DNA of 64,000 bases, from positions 1 through 64,000 of the forward strand of contig NZ_JAENBP010000005.1 in the NCBI RefSeq assembly GCF_016481285.1, in the 5' to 3' direction. This DNA is from Streptococcus zalophi. GTDB lineage: Bacteria > Bacillota > Bacilli > Lactobacillales > Streptococcaceae. Shown piece after piece: positions 19,116 to 28,226 of the stretch (position 1 is its first letter; every line of letters begins with the position of its first letter). A program made the translations under genes and the position numbers. Under the pieces are notes generated by a model, which was not told the origin of the DNA, did no database searches, and saw only the letters and a list, made by a program, of their open reading frames with translations.

Positions 19116-19872
19116 TTATATATTAACCATTGCTGGAAGTGATGTGTTGAGTGGTGGTGGTTTACAAGCTGATTTAGCCACCTTTCATCACTTTCACCTC
19201 TTTGGTTTTTTAGCGCTCACAAGCATTGCGACTGTTTCTGAGTCAGGATTTGAAATAACAGCGATTGATGAGACTGTTTTTCAAAAACAACTGGATAGTT
19301 TGAAAGATATTTCATTTTCTGCCATCAAAATAGGTCTTTTACCCAATGAAGCAATTGCTAAAAAAACATTGGCATTTCTAAAAACAAAGAAAGATATACC
19401 TATTATTTTAGATCCAGTCCTTGTTTTTAAGGAAAATAATGATGATGAAGTGTCTAGTATGCGTGAACGTCTCTTATCATTTTTCCCTTATACAACGATC
19501 ATTACACCTAACTTAAAAGAAGCTGAACTTCTGTCTGGTATTAAAATTGCTACTCTTTCAGACATGAAAAAAGCAGCCAAACAGTTAAATGAAGCTGGGG
19601 CCAAAATGGTAGTCATTAAAGGTGGTTCACGTTTCAATCAAAACGAAGCAATTGATCTTTTTTATGATGGGGAAAGCTATGTAGACCTTACAAAACCACT
19701 TTTGACCATGAATAATACAGGTGCTGGTTGCACGTTTGCTTCCACCTTATCAAGCTATTTAGCCAAGGGAGAAACCCCTCTTTTGGCAACCCGTTTTGCT
19801 AAAGATTTTGTCTATCAAGCAATTGCTAATGCTAATGAATATGGAGTTTTACAACAAGATGAAAAAAACTAA
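19105..19872 (+). CDS. HMP/pyridoxine kinase family protein (ThiD/PdxK-like)
   Basis: A 255-residue ribokinase-fold enzyme: [20 protein letters not shown] near the start (substrate site) and [13 protein letters not shown] (anion hole and catalytic loop) near the C-terminus. The family phosphorylates hydroxymethylpyrimidine, pyridoxine or pyridoxal. No thiamine-synthesis genes are seen nearby, and an ECF S component overlaps it, so a vitamin B6 salvage kinase is as likely as ThiD. AAAGGAG site inside truA. Confidence 0.85.
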   Translation: MKTNYILTIAGSDVLSGGGLQADLATFHHFHLFGFLALTSIATVSESGFEITAIDETVFQKQLDSLKDISFSAIKIGLLPNEAIAKKTLAFLKTKKDIPIILDPVLVFKENNDDEVSSMRERLLSFFPYTTIITPNLKEAELLSGIKIATLSDMKKAAKQLNEAGAKMVVIKGGSRFNQNEAIDLFYDGESYVDLTKPLLTMNNTGAGCTFASTLSSYLAKGETPLLATRFAKDFVYQAIANANEYGVLQQDEKN

Positions 19873-20323
19873 TCTATCACAATTAACGACACTTGCTATC
19901 ATTACCTCACTTAGTATTATTATGGGAATTTATATTCAAATTAAAACACCAACAGGCTTTTTAACCCTACTCGATGCTGGGATTTTCTTCACTGCTTTTT
20001 ATTTTGGTAGTAAAGAAGGTGCCATTGTTGGTGGTTTATCTGGTTTTCTCATTGATCTTATTTTAGGCTATCCCAATTGGATGTTTATTAGTTTGATTGC
20101 TCATGGTGGACAAGGTTTCTTTGCCGGATGGACAGGTCAAAAAAGAGTTGTCGGATTAATTTTGGCGACACTAACCATGGTGCTTTGTTATTTTTTAGCT
20201 AGCATTGTGATGTATGGCTACGGAGCTGCTTTATCAGGTATTTATGGTAATTTATTGCAAAACATGGTCGGCATGGCCGTCGGTTTCAGTGTCAGTCAAG
20301 CTCTAAAACGACTTAAAAAATAA
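19859..20323 (+). CDS. ECF transporter S component
   Basis: A 154-residue hydrophobic protein with about five or six helices, in the size range of energy-coupling-factor substrate-binding subunits (PdxU/ThiW-like branch). Conserved-looking pieces are LLDAGIFFTAFYFGSKEGAIVGGLSGFLIDL and AHGGQGFFAGW in sequence order. It would pair with shared EcfAA'T encoded elsewhere. ATG 19859 overlaps the kinase gene by 14 bp, implying coupling and the same vitamin (B6 or a thiamine precursor). Alternative start at 19841. Confidence 0.8.
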   Translation: MKKTNLSQLTTLAIITSLSIIMGIYIQIKTPTGFLTLLDAGIFFTAFYFGSKEGAIVGGLSGFLIDLILGYPNWMFISLIAHGGQGFFAGWTGQKRVVGLILATLTMVLCYFLASIVMYGYGAALSGIYGNLLQNMVGMAVGFSVSQALKRLKK

Positions 20324-20370
20324 AAAATCATGCCACTGACGACTAACAAAAAAGAGTAAGAGGTTAAAAA

Positions 20371-20934
20371 ATGGACTTACAAGAATTAAAAAAAGAGACT
20401 CAAAAAATAAGCCTTGATATCATTGAACGAAGTCAGATAAGAAGTGGTCAATTATTTGTTTTGGGTCTATCAAGTAGTGAAATTTTAGGACATCATATTG
20501 GAACAACTTCAAGTCTTGAAATTGGTGAAGTTGTTGTGAAAGAGCTTTTAGATACCTTATCAGAAAAAGGCATTTATTTAGCGGTACAGGGTTGTGAACA
20601 TATTAATCGTGCACTTGTTGTGGAGCGCGAGTTTGCTGAAAAACACAATCTTGAAATTGTCAGTGTCTTACCAACTCTTCATGCTGGTGGGAGTGGACAG
20701 ATGGCAGCTTTTAAATACATGAAGGATCCTGTTGAGGTGGAACACGTGGTTGCTTTTGCTGGTCTTGATATAGGAGATACTAGCATCGGTATGCATATTA
20801 AGCATGTTCAAGTACCACTTCGACCAGTGATGAAAGAATTAGGTAAGGCCCATGTGACAGCTCTATCTAGTCGTCCTAAATTAATTGGTGGTCAAAGAGC
20901 TCAGTATGCTAAAGATCCTATTCGAAAATTTTAA
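20371..20934 (+). CDS. DUF436 / TIGR01440 family protein (UPF0340)
   Basis: A 187-residue conserved protein of unknown function common in Firmicutes. Visible family stretches are [30 protein letters not shown] and [12 protein letters not shown]. No catalytic assignment is known to me. It is 47 bp downstream of the ECF gene with its own ribosome site (AAGAGGT) and followed by a terminator. Confidence 0.88.
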   Translation: MDLQELKKETQKISLDIIERSQIRSGQLFVLGLSSSEILGHHIGTTSSLEIGEVVVKELLDTLSEKGIYLAVQGCEHINRALVVEREFAEKHNLEIVSVLPTLHAGGSGQMAAFKYMKDPVEVEHVVAFAGLDIGDTSIGMHIKHVQVPLRPVMKELGKAHVTALSSRPKLIGGQRAQYAKDPIRKF

Positions 20935-20940
20935 ACAAGA

Positions 20941-20972
20941 AAAAGCTAGGATTAAAATCCTGGCTTTTTTAG
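20941..20972 (+). terminator. Terminator of the truA-DUF436 run
   Basis: AAAAAGCTAGGAT (20941-20953) pairs with ATCCTGGCTTTTT (20958-20970), loop TAAA. Confidence 0.9.
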
Positions 20973-21038
20973 TTAATAGGTTTGTTGAAAAATAAGTGAA
21001 TATTGTTGATTGAATCGACTTACTGATGAACATTCAAC

Positions 21039-21878
21039 TTATTGTTTGTGCAGTAAGGGCAATTCTCCTTCTTTATAAACACCTGCCTGTGTTAAGGCTT
21101 TTTGATAAAGGGTATAAAAAGTATATTCTATCGGTAATTGAAAACCGCTTTTAGCAAAAATATCAATTCTAAAAACGAGCTGACCATTAGGTAGAGTTGT
21201 GATTCCTAAGATTTCAGGCGCTTTAGTAATTTTAGGATAGTGAGGAGTTTCTTCTTGATTCACTTGTTCTATGACACGTCTCACCTCGGTAACATCTGTG
21301 TTAGGAAAGATGGGAATATCAATTCTTGCACGAATCGGATAGCGTGATAGATTACTAACAACAGTGATGTTGCGATTGGGAATAAAATGCATAGTACCAT
21401 CAAAATCTTTGACTTGAGTAGTTCTAATCCCTACTCTTGTGACGATACCATCAATGTTTCCTAAAACAACATTTTCACCAACATCCAATTGGCGTTCACT
21501 AAGAATAAATATTCCGTTGACAACGTCAGTTAGAAAGCCTTGAGCTCCTAGACCTATAGCAACTCCGGCAATCCCTGCACCAGCTAATAGACCAGAGACA
21601 GGCACTCCTAGAATAATTAAGATGGAATAAATGAGAAAGAAATAGAGAAGATAATTCAATAAGTTTTGAAAGAGTTTTAACAAAGTTTTTCTTCTTTTGT
21701 CATCGACCTTAGAAGCCATTAAAACCTTATCAAGAATATGATGAACTAAGAATTGAAAAATCCATTTGCCAATATAAAAACAGATAATGAGAATGATTAA
21801 AGAAATACTTTTTGAAATGATACTTTCTATCACCTCACTAGTAAAAAATTGATTCCAATAAGTTGTAAATTGAGACAT
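21039..21878 (-). CDS. MscS-family mechanosensitive channel
   Basis: A 279-residue small mechanosensitive channel of the YkuT type: N-terminal membrane helices, pore helix region GLLAGAGIAGVAIGLGAQGF, beta domain FILSERQLDVGENVVLGNIDG, and a soluble C-terminal domain. Opens on membrane tension to release solutes in osmotic downshock. AAAAGGAGTTATT ribosome site. Monocistronic, divergent from tig. Confidence 0.93.
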   Translation of the reverse strand: MSQFTTYWNQFFTSEVIESIISKSISLIILIICFYIGKWIFQFLVHHILDKVLMASKVDDKRRKTLLKLFQNLLNYLLYFFLIYSILIILGVPVSGLLAGAGIAGVAIGLGAQGFLTDVVNGIFILSERQLDVGENVVLGNIDGIVTRVGIRTTQVKDFDGTMHFIPNRNITVVSNLSRYPIRARIDIPIFPNTDVTEVRRVIEQVNQEETPHYPKITKAPEILGITTLPNGQLVFRIDIFAKSGFQLPIEYTFYTLYQKALTQAGVYKEGELPLLHKQ

Positions 21879-22090
21879 AATAACTCCTTTTTCTATCTCT
21901 ACTAGTGTAACAAAATTTTTTTAAGAAATCATAATTAACATAGAAAAATTTATTTTGATAAGCAAAAGCTTTGAAAGTTGTTATCATTTTCAAATAGGAA
22001 AAATCTAATGAATTCATATAAAATAGTTTAAAAAAAGCAATAAATATGATAAACTAAACTGTAATCATATTATTTAAGGAGAATGACTTC

Positions 22091-23374
22091 ATGTCTACAT
22101 CGTTTGAAAACAAATCAACAAATCGAGGTGTTATTACATTTACGATTGGTCAAGACAAAATTAAACCTGCTCTTGATAAAACATTTAATCAATTAAAGAA
22201 AGATTTAGCTGTTCCAGGATTTCGTAAAGGACACATTCCACGTTCAGTCTTTAACCAACGTTTTGGTGAAGAAGCATTGTATGAAAAGTCTTTAAATAGC
22301 GTTCTACCAGAGGCTTATGAAGCTGCTGTTGCTGAACTAGGTTTAGATGTTGTGGCTCAGCCAAAAATCGACATCGTTTCAATGGAAAAAGGAAAAGACT
22401 GGGTTTTAACTGCTGAAGTAGTAACTAAACCTGAAGTGAAACTTGGAGATTATAAAGAACTTGAAGTATCAGTAGAAGAAACAAAAGACGTTGCTGATAG
22501 TGAAATTGATGACAAAATTGAACGTGAGCGTCAAAATCTTGCCGAATTAATCATCAAAGAAGAAGCTGCAGAAAACGGTGATACCGTTGTTATTGACTTT
22601 GTTGGTTCAGTTGATGGCGAAGAATTTGATGGTGGGAAAGGCGAAAACTTCTCACTTGAACTTGGTAGCGGTCAATTTATCCCAGGCTTTGAAGACCAAT
22701 TAGTTGGTGCTAAAGCTGGTGATAGTGTAACGGTTGAAGTGACCTTCCCTGAAGACTATCAAGCAGCAGACTTGGCTGGAAAAGATGCTAAGTTTGAGAC
22801 AACTATTCACGAAGTGAAAACTAAAGAAGTGCCAGAAATTGATGATGAGTTGGCAAAAGATATTGATGAAGAAGTGGAAACACTTGACGAATTAAAAGCA
22901 AAATATCGTAAAGAATTAGAAGAAGCTAAAGAAACAGCTTATCAAGATGCTGTAGAAGCAGCAGCTTTGGAACTTGCTGTTGAAAATGCTGAGATTGTTG
23001 AATTGCCAGAAGAAATGGTTCATGATGAAGTACATAGAGCAATGAACGAATTTATGGGCAATATGCAACGTCAAGGCATTTCACCAGAAATGTACTATCA
23101 ATTAACAGGTACAACCGAAGATGATCTTCATAAACAATATGAAGAAGATGCTGAAAAACGTACAAAAACCAATCTTGTGATTGAAGCTATTGCAAAACAA
23201 GAAAACTTTGAAACAACTGAAGAAGAAATTGAAAATGAAATCACAACATTGGCATCAGACTACAATATGGATGTTAAACAAGTGCGTTCACTACTCTCAG
23301 AAGATATGTTAAAACATGATATTATGATGAAAAAAGCTGTAGAACTTATTACAAGCACAGTTAAAGTAAAATAA
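22091..23374 (+). CDS. tig: Trigger factor (ribosome-associated chaperone)
   Basis: A 427-residue trigger factor with all three domains: ribosome-binding tail with [14 protein letters not shown] (about 40-53), FKBP-type PPIase (about 155-245, [20 protein letters not shown]), and the helical chaperone arms. Also named ropA in streptococci. AAGGAGAATG ribosome site. Weak -10 TATGAT at 22045-22050. Confidence 0.97.
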   Translation: MSTSFENKSTNRGVITFTIGQDKIKPALDKTFNQLKKDLAVPGFRKGHIPRSVFNQRFGEEALYEKSLNSVLPEAYEAAVAELGLDVVAQPKIDIVSMEKGKDWVLTAEVVTKPEVKLGDYKELEVSVEETKDVADSEIDDKIERERQNLAELIIKEEAAENGDTVVIDFVGSVDGEEFDGGKGENFSLELGSGQFIPGFEDQLVGAKAGDSVTVEVTFPEDYQAADLAGKDAKFETTIHEVKTKEVPEIDDELAKDIDEEVETLDELKAKYRKELEEAKETAYQDAVEAAALELAVENAEIVELPEEMVHDEVHRAMNEFMGNMQRQGISPEMYYQLTGTTEDDLHKQYEEDAEKRTKTNLVIEAIAKQENFETTEEEIENEITTLASDYNMDVKQVRSLLSEDMLKHDIMMKKAVELITSTVKVK

Positions 23375-23386
23375 TATCAATTCTTA

Positions 23387-23423
23387 AAAGTCAGGCTATC
23401 ATATGATTAGCCGTGGCTTTTTC
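23387..23423 (+). terminator. Terminator of tig
   Basis: AAAGTCAGGCTA and TAGCCGTGGCTTT form a stem with a small internal mismatch around ATCATATGAT, then T run. Confidence 0.75.
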
Positions 23424-23518
23424 ATTTGTGATAGTCAGATAATTTGTTTTAGCGCTAGTTTAACTATTTACCATGATAATGGAAAACTTTTTAATAATCT
23501 TGTTTTTGGCAAAAAGTT

Positions 23519-23547
23519 TTGACGAAACATTAAATTTAGCGTAAAAT
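23519..23547 (+). promoter_or_regulatory. Putative SigA promoter of rpoE
   Basis: TTGACG (23519-23524), 17-bp spacer, TAAAAT (23542-23547), 32 bp before the start codon. Confidence 0.75.
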
Positions 23548-23579
23548 AAAGAATAATGACAAGGATAAGGAGAATAACT

Positions 23580-24170
23580 TTGGAATTAAAAGTATTTGCT
23601 GGACAAGAAAAAAGTGAATTATCAATGATTGAGGTGGCACGTGCCATTTTGGAAGAGCGTGGCCGAGACAATGAAATGCACTTTAGTGATCTTGTTAACA
23701 CCATTCAAAGCTATTTGGATAAATCAGACGCTGACATCCGTGAGGGCTTACCCTATTTTTATGCGGATTTAAATACAGACGGTAGTTTTATTCCATTAGG
23801 AGAAAACAAATGGGGACTTCGTTCTTGGTATGCGGTTGATGAGATTGATGAAGAAATTATCACTCTAGAAGATGAAGAAGATGGTGCTCCAAAACGTAAG
23901 AAAAAGAGAGTCAACGCCTTTATGGATGGTGATGATGATGCTATCGACTATAGCGATGATGATCCAGAAGATGAGGATTTTGAGACTAATGATGATGATT
24001 TAGAATATGACGATGATGATCCAGATGATGAAAAATCAGAAGTTGAATCTTATGATTCAGAATTAAATGAAATCATCCCAGAAGAAGATCTTGAAGAAGA
24101 TGTTGACATCAATGAAGAAGATGACGATGATGATGACTATTCTGATGCTGATAATTCTGATGATATTTAG
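23580..24170 (+). CDS. rpoE: RNA polymerase delta subunit
   Basis: A 196-residue delta subunit: folded N-terminal domain ([17 protein letters not shown], then [14 protein letters not shown]) and a very acidic, unstructured Asp/Glu tail from about residue 115, which helps release nucleic acid and recycle polymerase. The start is TTG 23580, fixed by AAGGAG at 23567-23572 with a 7-nt gap; the ATG at 23556 overlaps that site. Confidence 0.95.
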   Translation: MELKVFAGQEKSELSMIEVARAILEERGRDNEMHFSDLVNTIQSYLDKSDADIREGLPYFYADLNTDGSFIPLGENKWGLRSWYAVDEIDEEIITLEDEEDGAPKRKKKRVNAFMDGDDDAIDYSDDDPEDEDFETNDDDLEYDDDDPDDEKSEVESYDSELNEIIPEEDLEEDVDINEEDDDDDDYSDADNSDDI

Positions 24171-24180
24171 TAATTAGAGA

Positions 24181-24272
24181 TTGACAAATTTATTAATATA
24201 GTTTATATTATTTACTGGGCACCTCTTTTTGAGGTCAACTAAGCTCCCTAAGCAATTAGGGAGCATTTTTTA
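24181..24272 (+). promoter_or_regulatory. pyrG promoter and CTP-responsive attenuator
   Basis: Promoter TTGACA (24181-24186), 17 bp, TATATT (24204-24209). The predicted transcript begins GGGC (24217-24220). A terminator hairpin follows: GCTCCCTAA (24243-24251), loop GCAA, TTAGGGAGC (24256-24264), then A and a T run. This is the arrangement known from Bacillus pyrG: under low CTP, polymerase stutters and adds extra G residues at the 5' end, which pair with CTCCC of the left arm and prevent termination. Confidence 0.88.
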
Positions 24273-24301
24273 TTTTTTAAAATCTATTAAAGGAGCAAAA
24301 G

Positions 24302-25906
24302 ATGACAAAGTATATTTTTGTGACAGGTGGTGTTGTTAGTTCTATTGGTAAAGGGATTGTAGCAGCTAGTTTGGGAAGATTGCTTAAAAATCGTGGTTTA
24401 AAAGTAACGATTCAAAAGTTTGATCCTTATATCAATATTGATCCAGGAACCATGAGTCCTTATCAGCACGGAGAAGTCTATGTAACAGATGATGGTGCTG
24501 AGACCGATCTTGACTTGGGTCATTATGAACGTTTTATTGACATTAACCTTAACAAATATTCTAACGTCACAACAGGTAAGATATATAGTGAGGTTCTTAA
24601 AAAAGAACGTAAAGGGGAATATCTTGGTGCAACTGTTCAAGTCATTCCTCATATTACTGATGCCTTAAAAGAAAAAATTAAAAGAGCTGCTTCAACAACA
24701 GACTCTGATGTTATTATTACAGAAGTTGGTGGTACTGTTGGTGATATTGAAAGCTTACCGTTTTTAGAAGCTCTTCGCCAAATGAAATCAGATGTTGGTA
24801 GTGATAATGTGATGTATATCCATACAACACTCCTACCTTATTTAAAAGCAGCTGGTGAAATGAAAACCAAGCCAACACAACATTCGGTTAAAGAATTACG
24901 AGGGTTGGGGATTCAACCTAACATGTTAGTTATTCGAACAGAAAAACCAGTTGAGCAGGGCATTAAAAATAAACTAGCCCAATTTTGTGATGTAGCACCA
25001 GAAGCGGTTATCGAATCACGTGATGTTGAACATCTTTACCAAATCCCTTTAAACATGCAAGCTCAGAATATGGATCAAATTGTTTGTGATCATCTTCATC
25101 TTGATGTTCCAGAAGCTGATATGAGTGAATGGACAGCAATGGTTGATAAAGTTATGTCGCTTAAAAAGAAAACTAGAATTGCTCTTGTTGGAAAATATGT
25201 TGAACTTCCTGATGCTTATTTATCTGTTGTTGAAGCACTCAAACACTCTGGTTATGTCAATGATTCAATGATTGACTTGAAATGGGTAAACTCTAACGAT
25301 GTCACAAAAGAGACTGTTGACTCATTATTATCTGAGGCAGATGGTATCATTGTTCCTGGTGGATTTGGAGAAAGGGGAACCGAAGGAAAAATTGAGGCCA
25401 TTCGTTATGCACGTGAAAATGATGTTCCTATGCTAGGAATTTGTCTTGGCATGCAACTTGCCTGTGTTGAATTTGCAAGAAATGTTTTACACTTAGAAGA
25501 TGCTAATTCTTCAGAACTGAATCCTGAGACTAACTATCCAATTATTGATATCATGCGTGATCAAGTTGATATTGAAAACATGGGAGGAACTTTAAGACTT
25601 GGTCTTTATCCATGTAAACTAAAAAACGGTAGTGTTGCTGCTAAAGCTTACAACAATCAAGAGGTTATTCAAAGACGTCACCGTCACCGTTATGAATTTA
25701 ATACTAAATTCCGTGAACAATTTGAAGCAGCAGGTTTTGTCTTTTCAGGTGTCTCACCAGACAATCGCTTAATGGAAGTTGTTGAATTGCCTGATAAAAA
25801 ATTCTTTGTGGCAGCGCAATATCATCCTGAGCTTCATAGTCGTCCAAATCGTCCAGAAGAATTATACACAGCCTTTGTTACAGCTGCTGTAACAAATGGC
25901 CAATAA
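24302..25906 (+). CDS. pyrG: CTP synthase
   Basis: A 534-residue CTP synthase. N-terminal amidoligase ([20 protein letters not shown]; feedback site region [21 protein letters not shown]) and C-terminal glutamine amidotransferase (nucleophile in LGICLGMQ, His/Glu in QYHPELHS). Converts UTP, ATP and Gln to CTP. Controlled by the upstream attenuator. The order rpoE-pyrG is conserved in Firmicutes. Confidence 0.98.
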   Translation: MTKYIFVTGGVVSSIGKGIVAASLGRLLKNRGLKVTIQKFDPYINIDPGTMSPYQHGEVYVTDDGAETDLDLGHYERFIDINLNKYSNVTTGKIYSEVLKKERKGEYLGATVQVIPHITDALKEKIKRAASTTDSDVIITEVGGTVGDIESLPFLEALRQMKSDVGSDNVMYIHTTLLPYLKAAGEMKTKPTQHSVKELRGLGIQPNMLVIRTEKPVEQGIKNKLAQFCDVAPEAVIESRDVEHLYQIPLNMQAQNMDQIVCDHLHLDVPEADMSEWTAMVDKVMSLKKKTRIALVGKYVELPDAYLSVVEALKHSGYVNDSMIDLKWVNSNDVTKETVDSLLSEADGIIVPGGFGERGTEGKIEAIRYARENDVPMLGICLGMQLACVEFARNVLHLEDANSSELNPETNYPIIDIMRDQVDIENMGGTLRLGLYPCKLKNGSVAAKAYNNQEVIQRRHRHRYEFNTKFREQFEAAGFVFSGVSPDNRLMEVVELPDKKFFVAAQYHPELHSRPNRPEELYTAFVTAAVTNGQ

Positions 25907-25914
25907 ATGAAAAC

Positions 25915-25950
25915 AAAGAACTTCAAGTAGATTGGAGTTCTTTATCTTTT
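25915..25950 (+). terminator. Terminator of pyrG
   Basis: AAAGAACTTC (25915-25924) pairs with GGAGTTCTTT (25934-25943). The T tract is interrupted, and it runs into the next promoter. Confidence 0.7.
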
Positions 25951-25963
25951 GCTTGAAATAAGT

Positions 25964-25969
25964 TATAAT
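25964..25969 (+). promoter_or_regulatory. -10 box adjoining the hydrolase start
   Basis: TATAAT ends 7 nt before the ATG at 25977; a weak TTTATC (25941-25946) lies 17 bp upstream. No ribosome site is present, so the mRNA is predicted to be leaderless. Confidence 0.55.
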
Positions 25970-25976
25970 AACAACT

Positions 25977-26906
25977 ATGAAAAAGTTAACCTTATCAAAA
26001 ATCATCATTATTTTTATAGGACTTATCAGTATGCTTTCTCTCGCAGCAACCTTCTATTTTTTCAATGAAGCACAAGTAAGAGCTGAGAAATCGTTTATTA
26101 ATAATAAACCAACACCTGAAACAGATCCTCTATATGTCTATGAGAAAGAATTTGCAACCTTAGAAAAGACAACCCTAGAAATGACAAATGGTGGACTTAA
26201 ACAGGTGGCTTGGTACGTAGAGGCTCCTAAAAAGACTGATAAAACTGTTATTGTTGTCCATGGTTTTTCGTCAAGTAAGGAAAGAATGATGGCTTATGGC
26301 TGGTTGTTTCACAAATTAGGCTATAACGTTCTGATACCAGATAATATTGCTGCAGGAGACAGTGAAGGACGTATCATTGGTTATGGCTGGAATGATCGTT
26401 TAAATATTATCAAGTGGTCAGAAATTTTAATAGATTCTAAACCAAATAGTCAAATCATCCTTTATGGTTTATCCATGGGAGGTGCTACTGTCATGATGGC
26501 TAGTGGAGAAGAAGAACTCCCTAAACAAGTTACCGCAATTATCGAAGATGCTGGCTATACAAGTGTTTGGGATGAATTGGTTTATCAAGCAAAAGACATG
26601 TACAACTTACCAGCTTTTCCACTTCTATATCAAGTTTCTGCCATGTCAAAAATTCGCGCAGGATTTACCTATGGAGAAGCTAGTTCTATTAAACAATTAG
26701 AAAAAAATACCAGACCAATTCTCTTTATTCACGGCTCAGCAGACAAGTTTGTTCCAACTGAGATGGTTTATGAGAATTATGAGGCGACAACAGCCCCTAA
26801 AGAACTCTACATTGTTGAGGGAGCAGACCACGCCAAAACCTTTTCGACAGATATTAGGGCCTATGAAGAAAAAATTGCCAGCTTTTTAAAGAAATATGAT
26901 AAATAA
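25977..26906 (+). CDS. Membrane-anchored alpha/beta hydrolase
   Basis: A 309-residue serine hydrolase with an N-terminal signal-anchor helix (about 8-26). Oxyanion strand VVVHGFSSSKERM, nucleophile elbow YGLSMGG, catalytic Asp in HGSADKFVP, catalytic His in EGADHAKTF. Resembles the streptococcal and Bacillus YqkD-like hydrolases of unknown substrate, probably acting outside the membrane. Monocistronic between the pyrG terminator and tRNA-Leu. Confidence 0.88.
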   Translation: MKKLTLSKIIIIFIGLISMLSLAATFYFFNEAQVRAEKSFINNKPTPETDPLYVYEKEFATLEKTTLEMTNGGLKQVAWYVEAPKKTDKTVIVVHGFSSSKERMMAYGWLFHKLGYNVLIPDNIAAGDSEGRIIGYGWNDRLNIIKWSEILIDSKPNSQIILYGLSMGGATVMMASGEEELPKQVTAIIEDAGYTSVWDELVYQAKDMYNLPAFPLLYQVSAMSKIRAGFTYGEASSIKQLEKNTRPILFIHGSADKFVPTEMVYENYEATTAPKELYIVEGADHAKTFSTDIRAYEEKIASFLKKYDK

Positions 26907-26908
26907 TA

Positions 26909-26937
26909 TTGACAGATAAGAGTGAAATTGATATAAT
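26909..26937 (+). promoter_or_regulatory. Consensus promoter of tRNA-Leu
   Basis: TTGACA (26909-26914), 17-bp spacer, TATAAT (26932-26937): perfect SigA consensus 17 bp before the tRNA. Confidence 0.9.
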
Positions 26938-26954
26938 CTACTATGTTGTCAATC

Positions 26955-27040
26955 GCGGGGATGGCGGAATTGGCAGACGCGCAGGACTAAGGATCCTGTG
27001 ACCGCTTTAGGTCGTGAGGGTTCAAGTCCCTCTCTCCGCA
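26955..27040 (+). tRNA. tRNA-Leu (anticodon AAG)
   Basis: An 86-nt class II tRNA. Acceptor GCGGGGA (26955-26961) pairs with TCTCCGC (27033-27039); discriminator A27040; anticodon stem CAGGA/TCCTG with loop CTAAGGA, anticodon AAG at 26989-26991; long variable arm; T arm GAGGGTTCAAGTCCCTC. CCA is not encoded. Confidence 0.95.
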
Positions 27041-27048
27041 AATTAAGG

Positions 27049-27069
27049 ACCAGCTTTGCTGGTTTTTTT
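27049..27069 (+). terminator. Terminator of tRNA-Leu
   Basis: ACCAGC, loop TTT, GCTGGT, then seven T. Confidence 0.88.
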
Positions 27070-27187
27070 GTTTTCTCATTAAGAAAGCGTTTTTTCTGAT
27101 TCCTAAAGACTGGTATTTTTAGGGAGAATGTGATAAAATGAACGAGTAATAGGAATTATCCTAAAAAATATTGAGGAGGCTCTTAAA

Positions 27188-28069
27188 ATGCCAATCGTTT
27201 CAGCAGAAAAATTCGTTAAAGCAGCACGTGAAAACGGCTATGCTGTTGGTGGATTTAATACAAATAACCTTGAATGGACACAAGCTATCTTGCGTGCCGC
27301 AGAAGCTAAAAAAGCTCCAGTTCTTATCCAAACATCTATGGGAGCAGCTAAATACATGGGTGGTTACCGCGTTGCTCGTAACCTTATTGCTAACTTGGTT
27401 GAAGCAATGAATATCACAGTGCCTGTAGCTATTCATTTAGACCATGGTCACTACGAAGATGCCCTAGAAGCTATCGAAGTTGGTTACACATCAATCATGT
27501 TTGATGGTTCTCATTTACCAATTGAAGAAAACCTTGAAAAAGCGCGTGAAGTAGTTGCTTTAGCACATTCAAAAGGTATTTCAGTTGAAGCTGAAGTAGG
27601 TACTATCGGTGGTGAAGAAGATGGTATCATTGGTAAGGGCGAGCTTGCTCCAATTGAAGACGCTAAAGAAATGGTTGCAACAGGTGTTGACTTCTTAGCA
27701 GCTGGTATTGGTAATATTCATGGTCCATACCCAGAAAACTGGGAAGGATTAGACCTTGACCACTTGAAGAAATTAACAGAAGCTCTTCCAGGTGTGCCAA
27801 TCGTTTTACATGGTGGTTCAGGTATTCCTGATGAGCAAATCAAAGAAGCTATCAAGTTAGGTGTTGCTAAAGTTAACGTTAACACTGAAGGCCAAATTGC
27901 CTTTTCAGATGCTACTCGTAAGTTTGCAGCAGAATACAATGCTAACGCAGCAGAATACGACAAGAAAAAATTATTTGATCCACGTAAATTCTTAGCACCA
28001 GGTATCAAAGCCGTTCAAGATGCTATTGAAGAACGTATCGATGTTTTCGGATCAGAAAACAAAGCTTAG
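27188..28069 (+). CDS. fba: Class II fructose-1,6-bisphosphate aldolase
   Basis: A 293-residue zinc aldolase: HLDHGHYEDA (zinc ligands and catalytic Asp region), EAEVGTIGGEEDG, GNIHGPYP and LHGGSGIPDEQI (phosphate loop). Cleaves fructose-1,6-bisphosphate in glycolysis. GAGGAGG ribosome site. Its last codons and terminator (28056-28118) are duplicated exactly at 32991-33053, on the far side of the agmatine genes. Confidence 0.97.
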   Translation: MPIVSAEKFVKAARENGYAVGGFNTNNLEWTQAILRAAEAKKAPVLIQTSMGAAKYMGGYRVARNLIANLVEAMNITVPVAIHLDHGHYEDALEAIEVGYTSIMFDGSHLPIEENLEKAREVVALAHSKGISVEAEVGTIGGEEDGIIGKGELAPIEDAKEMVATGVDFLAAGIGNIHGPYPENWEGLDLDHLKKLTEALPGVPIVLHGGSGIPDEQIKEAIKLGVAKVNVNTEGQIAFSDATRKFAAEYNANAAEYDKKKLFDPRKFLAPGIKAVQDAIEERIDVFGSENKA

Positions 28070-28118
28070 CCATAAGTTATTATGAGAGTCTGCCTTATAA
28101 GGTGGACTCTTTTTTATT
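28056..28118 (+). repeat. 63-bp direct repeat, left copy (fba 3' end plus terminator)
   Basis: Runs from the final codons of fba through its terminator hairpin (AGAGTCTGCCTTA / TAAGGTGGACTCT, two G-T pairs) and T tract. Identical to 32991-33053. The left copy is the natural one, since it completes fba. It also serves as the fba terminator. Confidence 0.97.
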
Positions 28119-28168
28119 ATTTATAATGAAATTTTTAGAATTAATATTAAACATAGAAAATAATAAAT

Positions 28169-28201
28169 AAAACCTGTCATCAATTGAATGACAGGTTTTT
28201 T
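28169..28201. terminator. Bidirectional terminator between fba side and aguR
   Basis: AACCTGTCAT (28171-28180), loop, ATGACAGGTT (28188-28197) with A-rich and T-rich flanks on both sides. It ends aguR on the minus strand and catches plus-strand readthrough. Confidence 0.88.
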
Positions 28202-28226
28202 AATAATAACAAAGCTTGATAATAAA

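Noticed and set aside
20990-21060. Inverted repeat AATAAGTGAAT / ATTCAACTTATT after mscS as a terminator
   Set aside because: Needs a bulge, has a loop of more than 30 nt and no T tract.
27080-27100. AGAAAGCGTTTTTTC as a cre site ahead of fba
   Set aside because: Three mismatches to the cre consensus, against a perfect one at 29345-29358; too weak to call.
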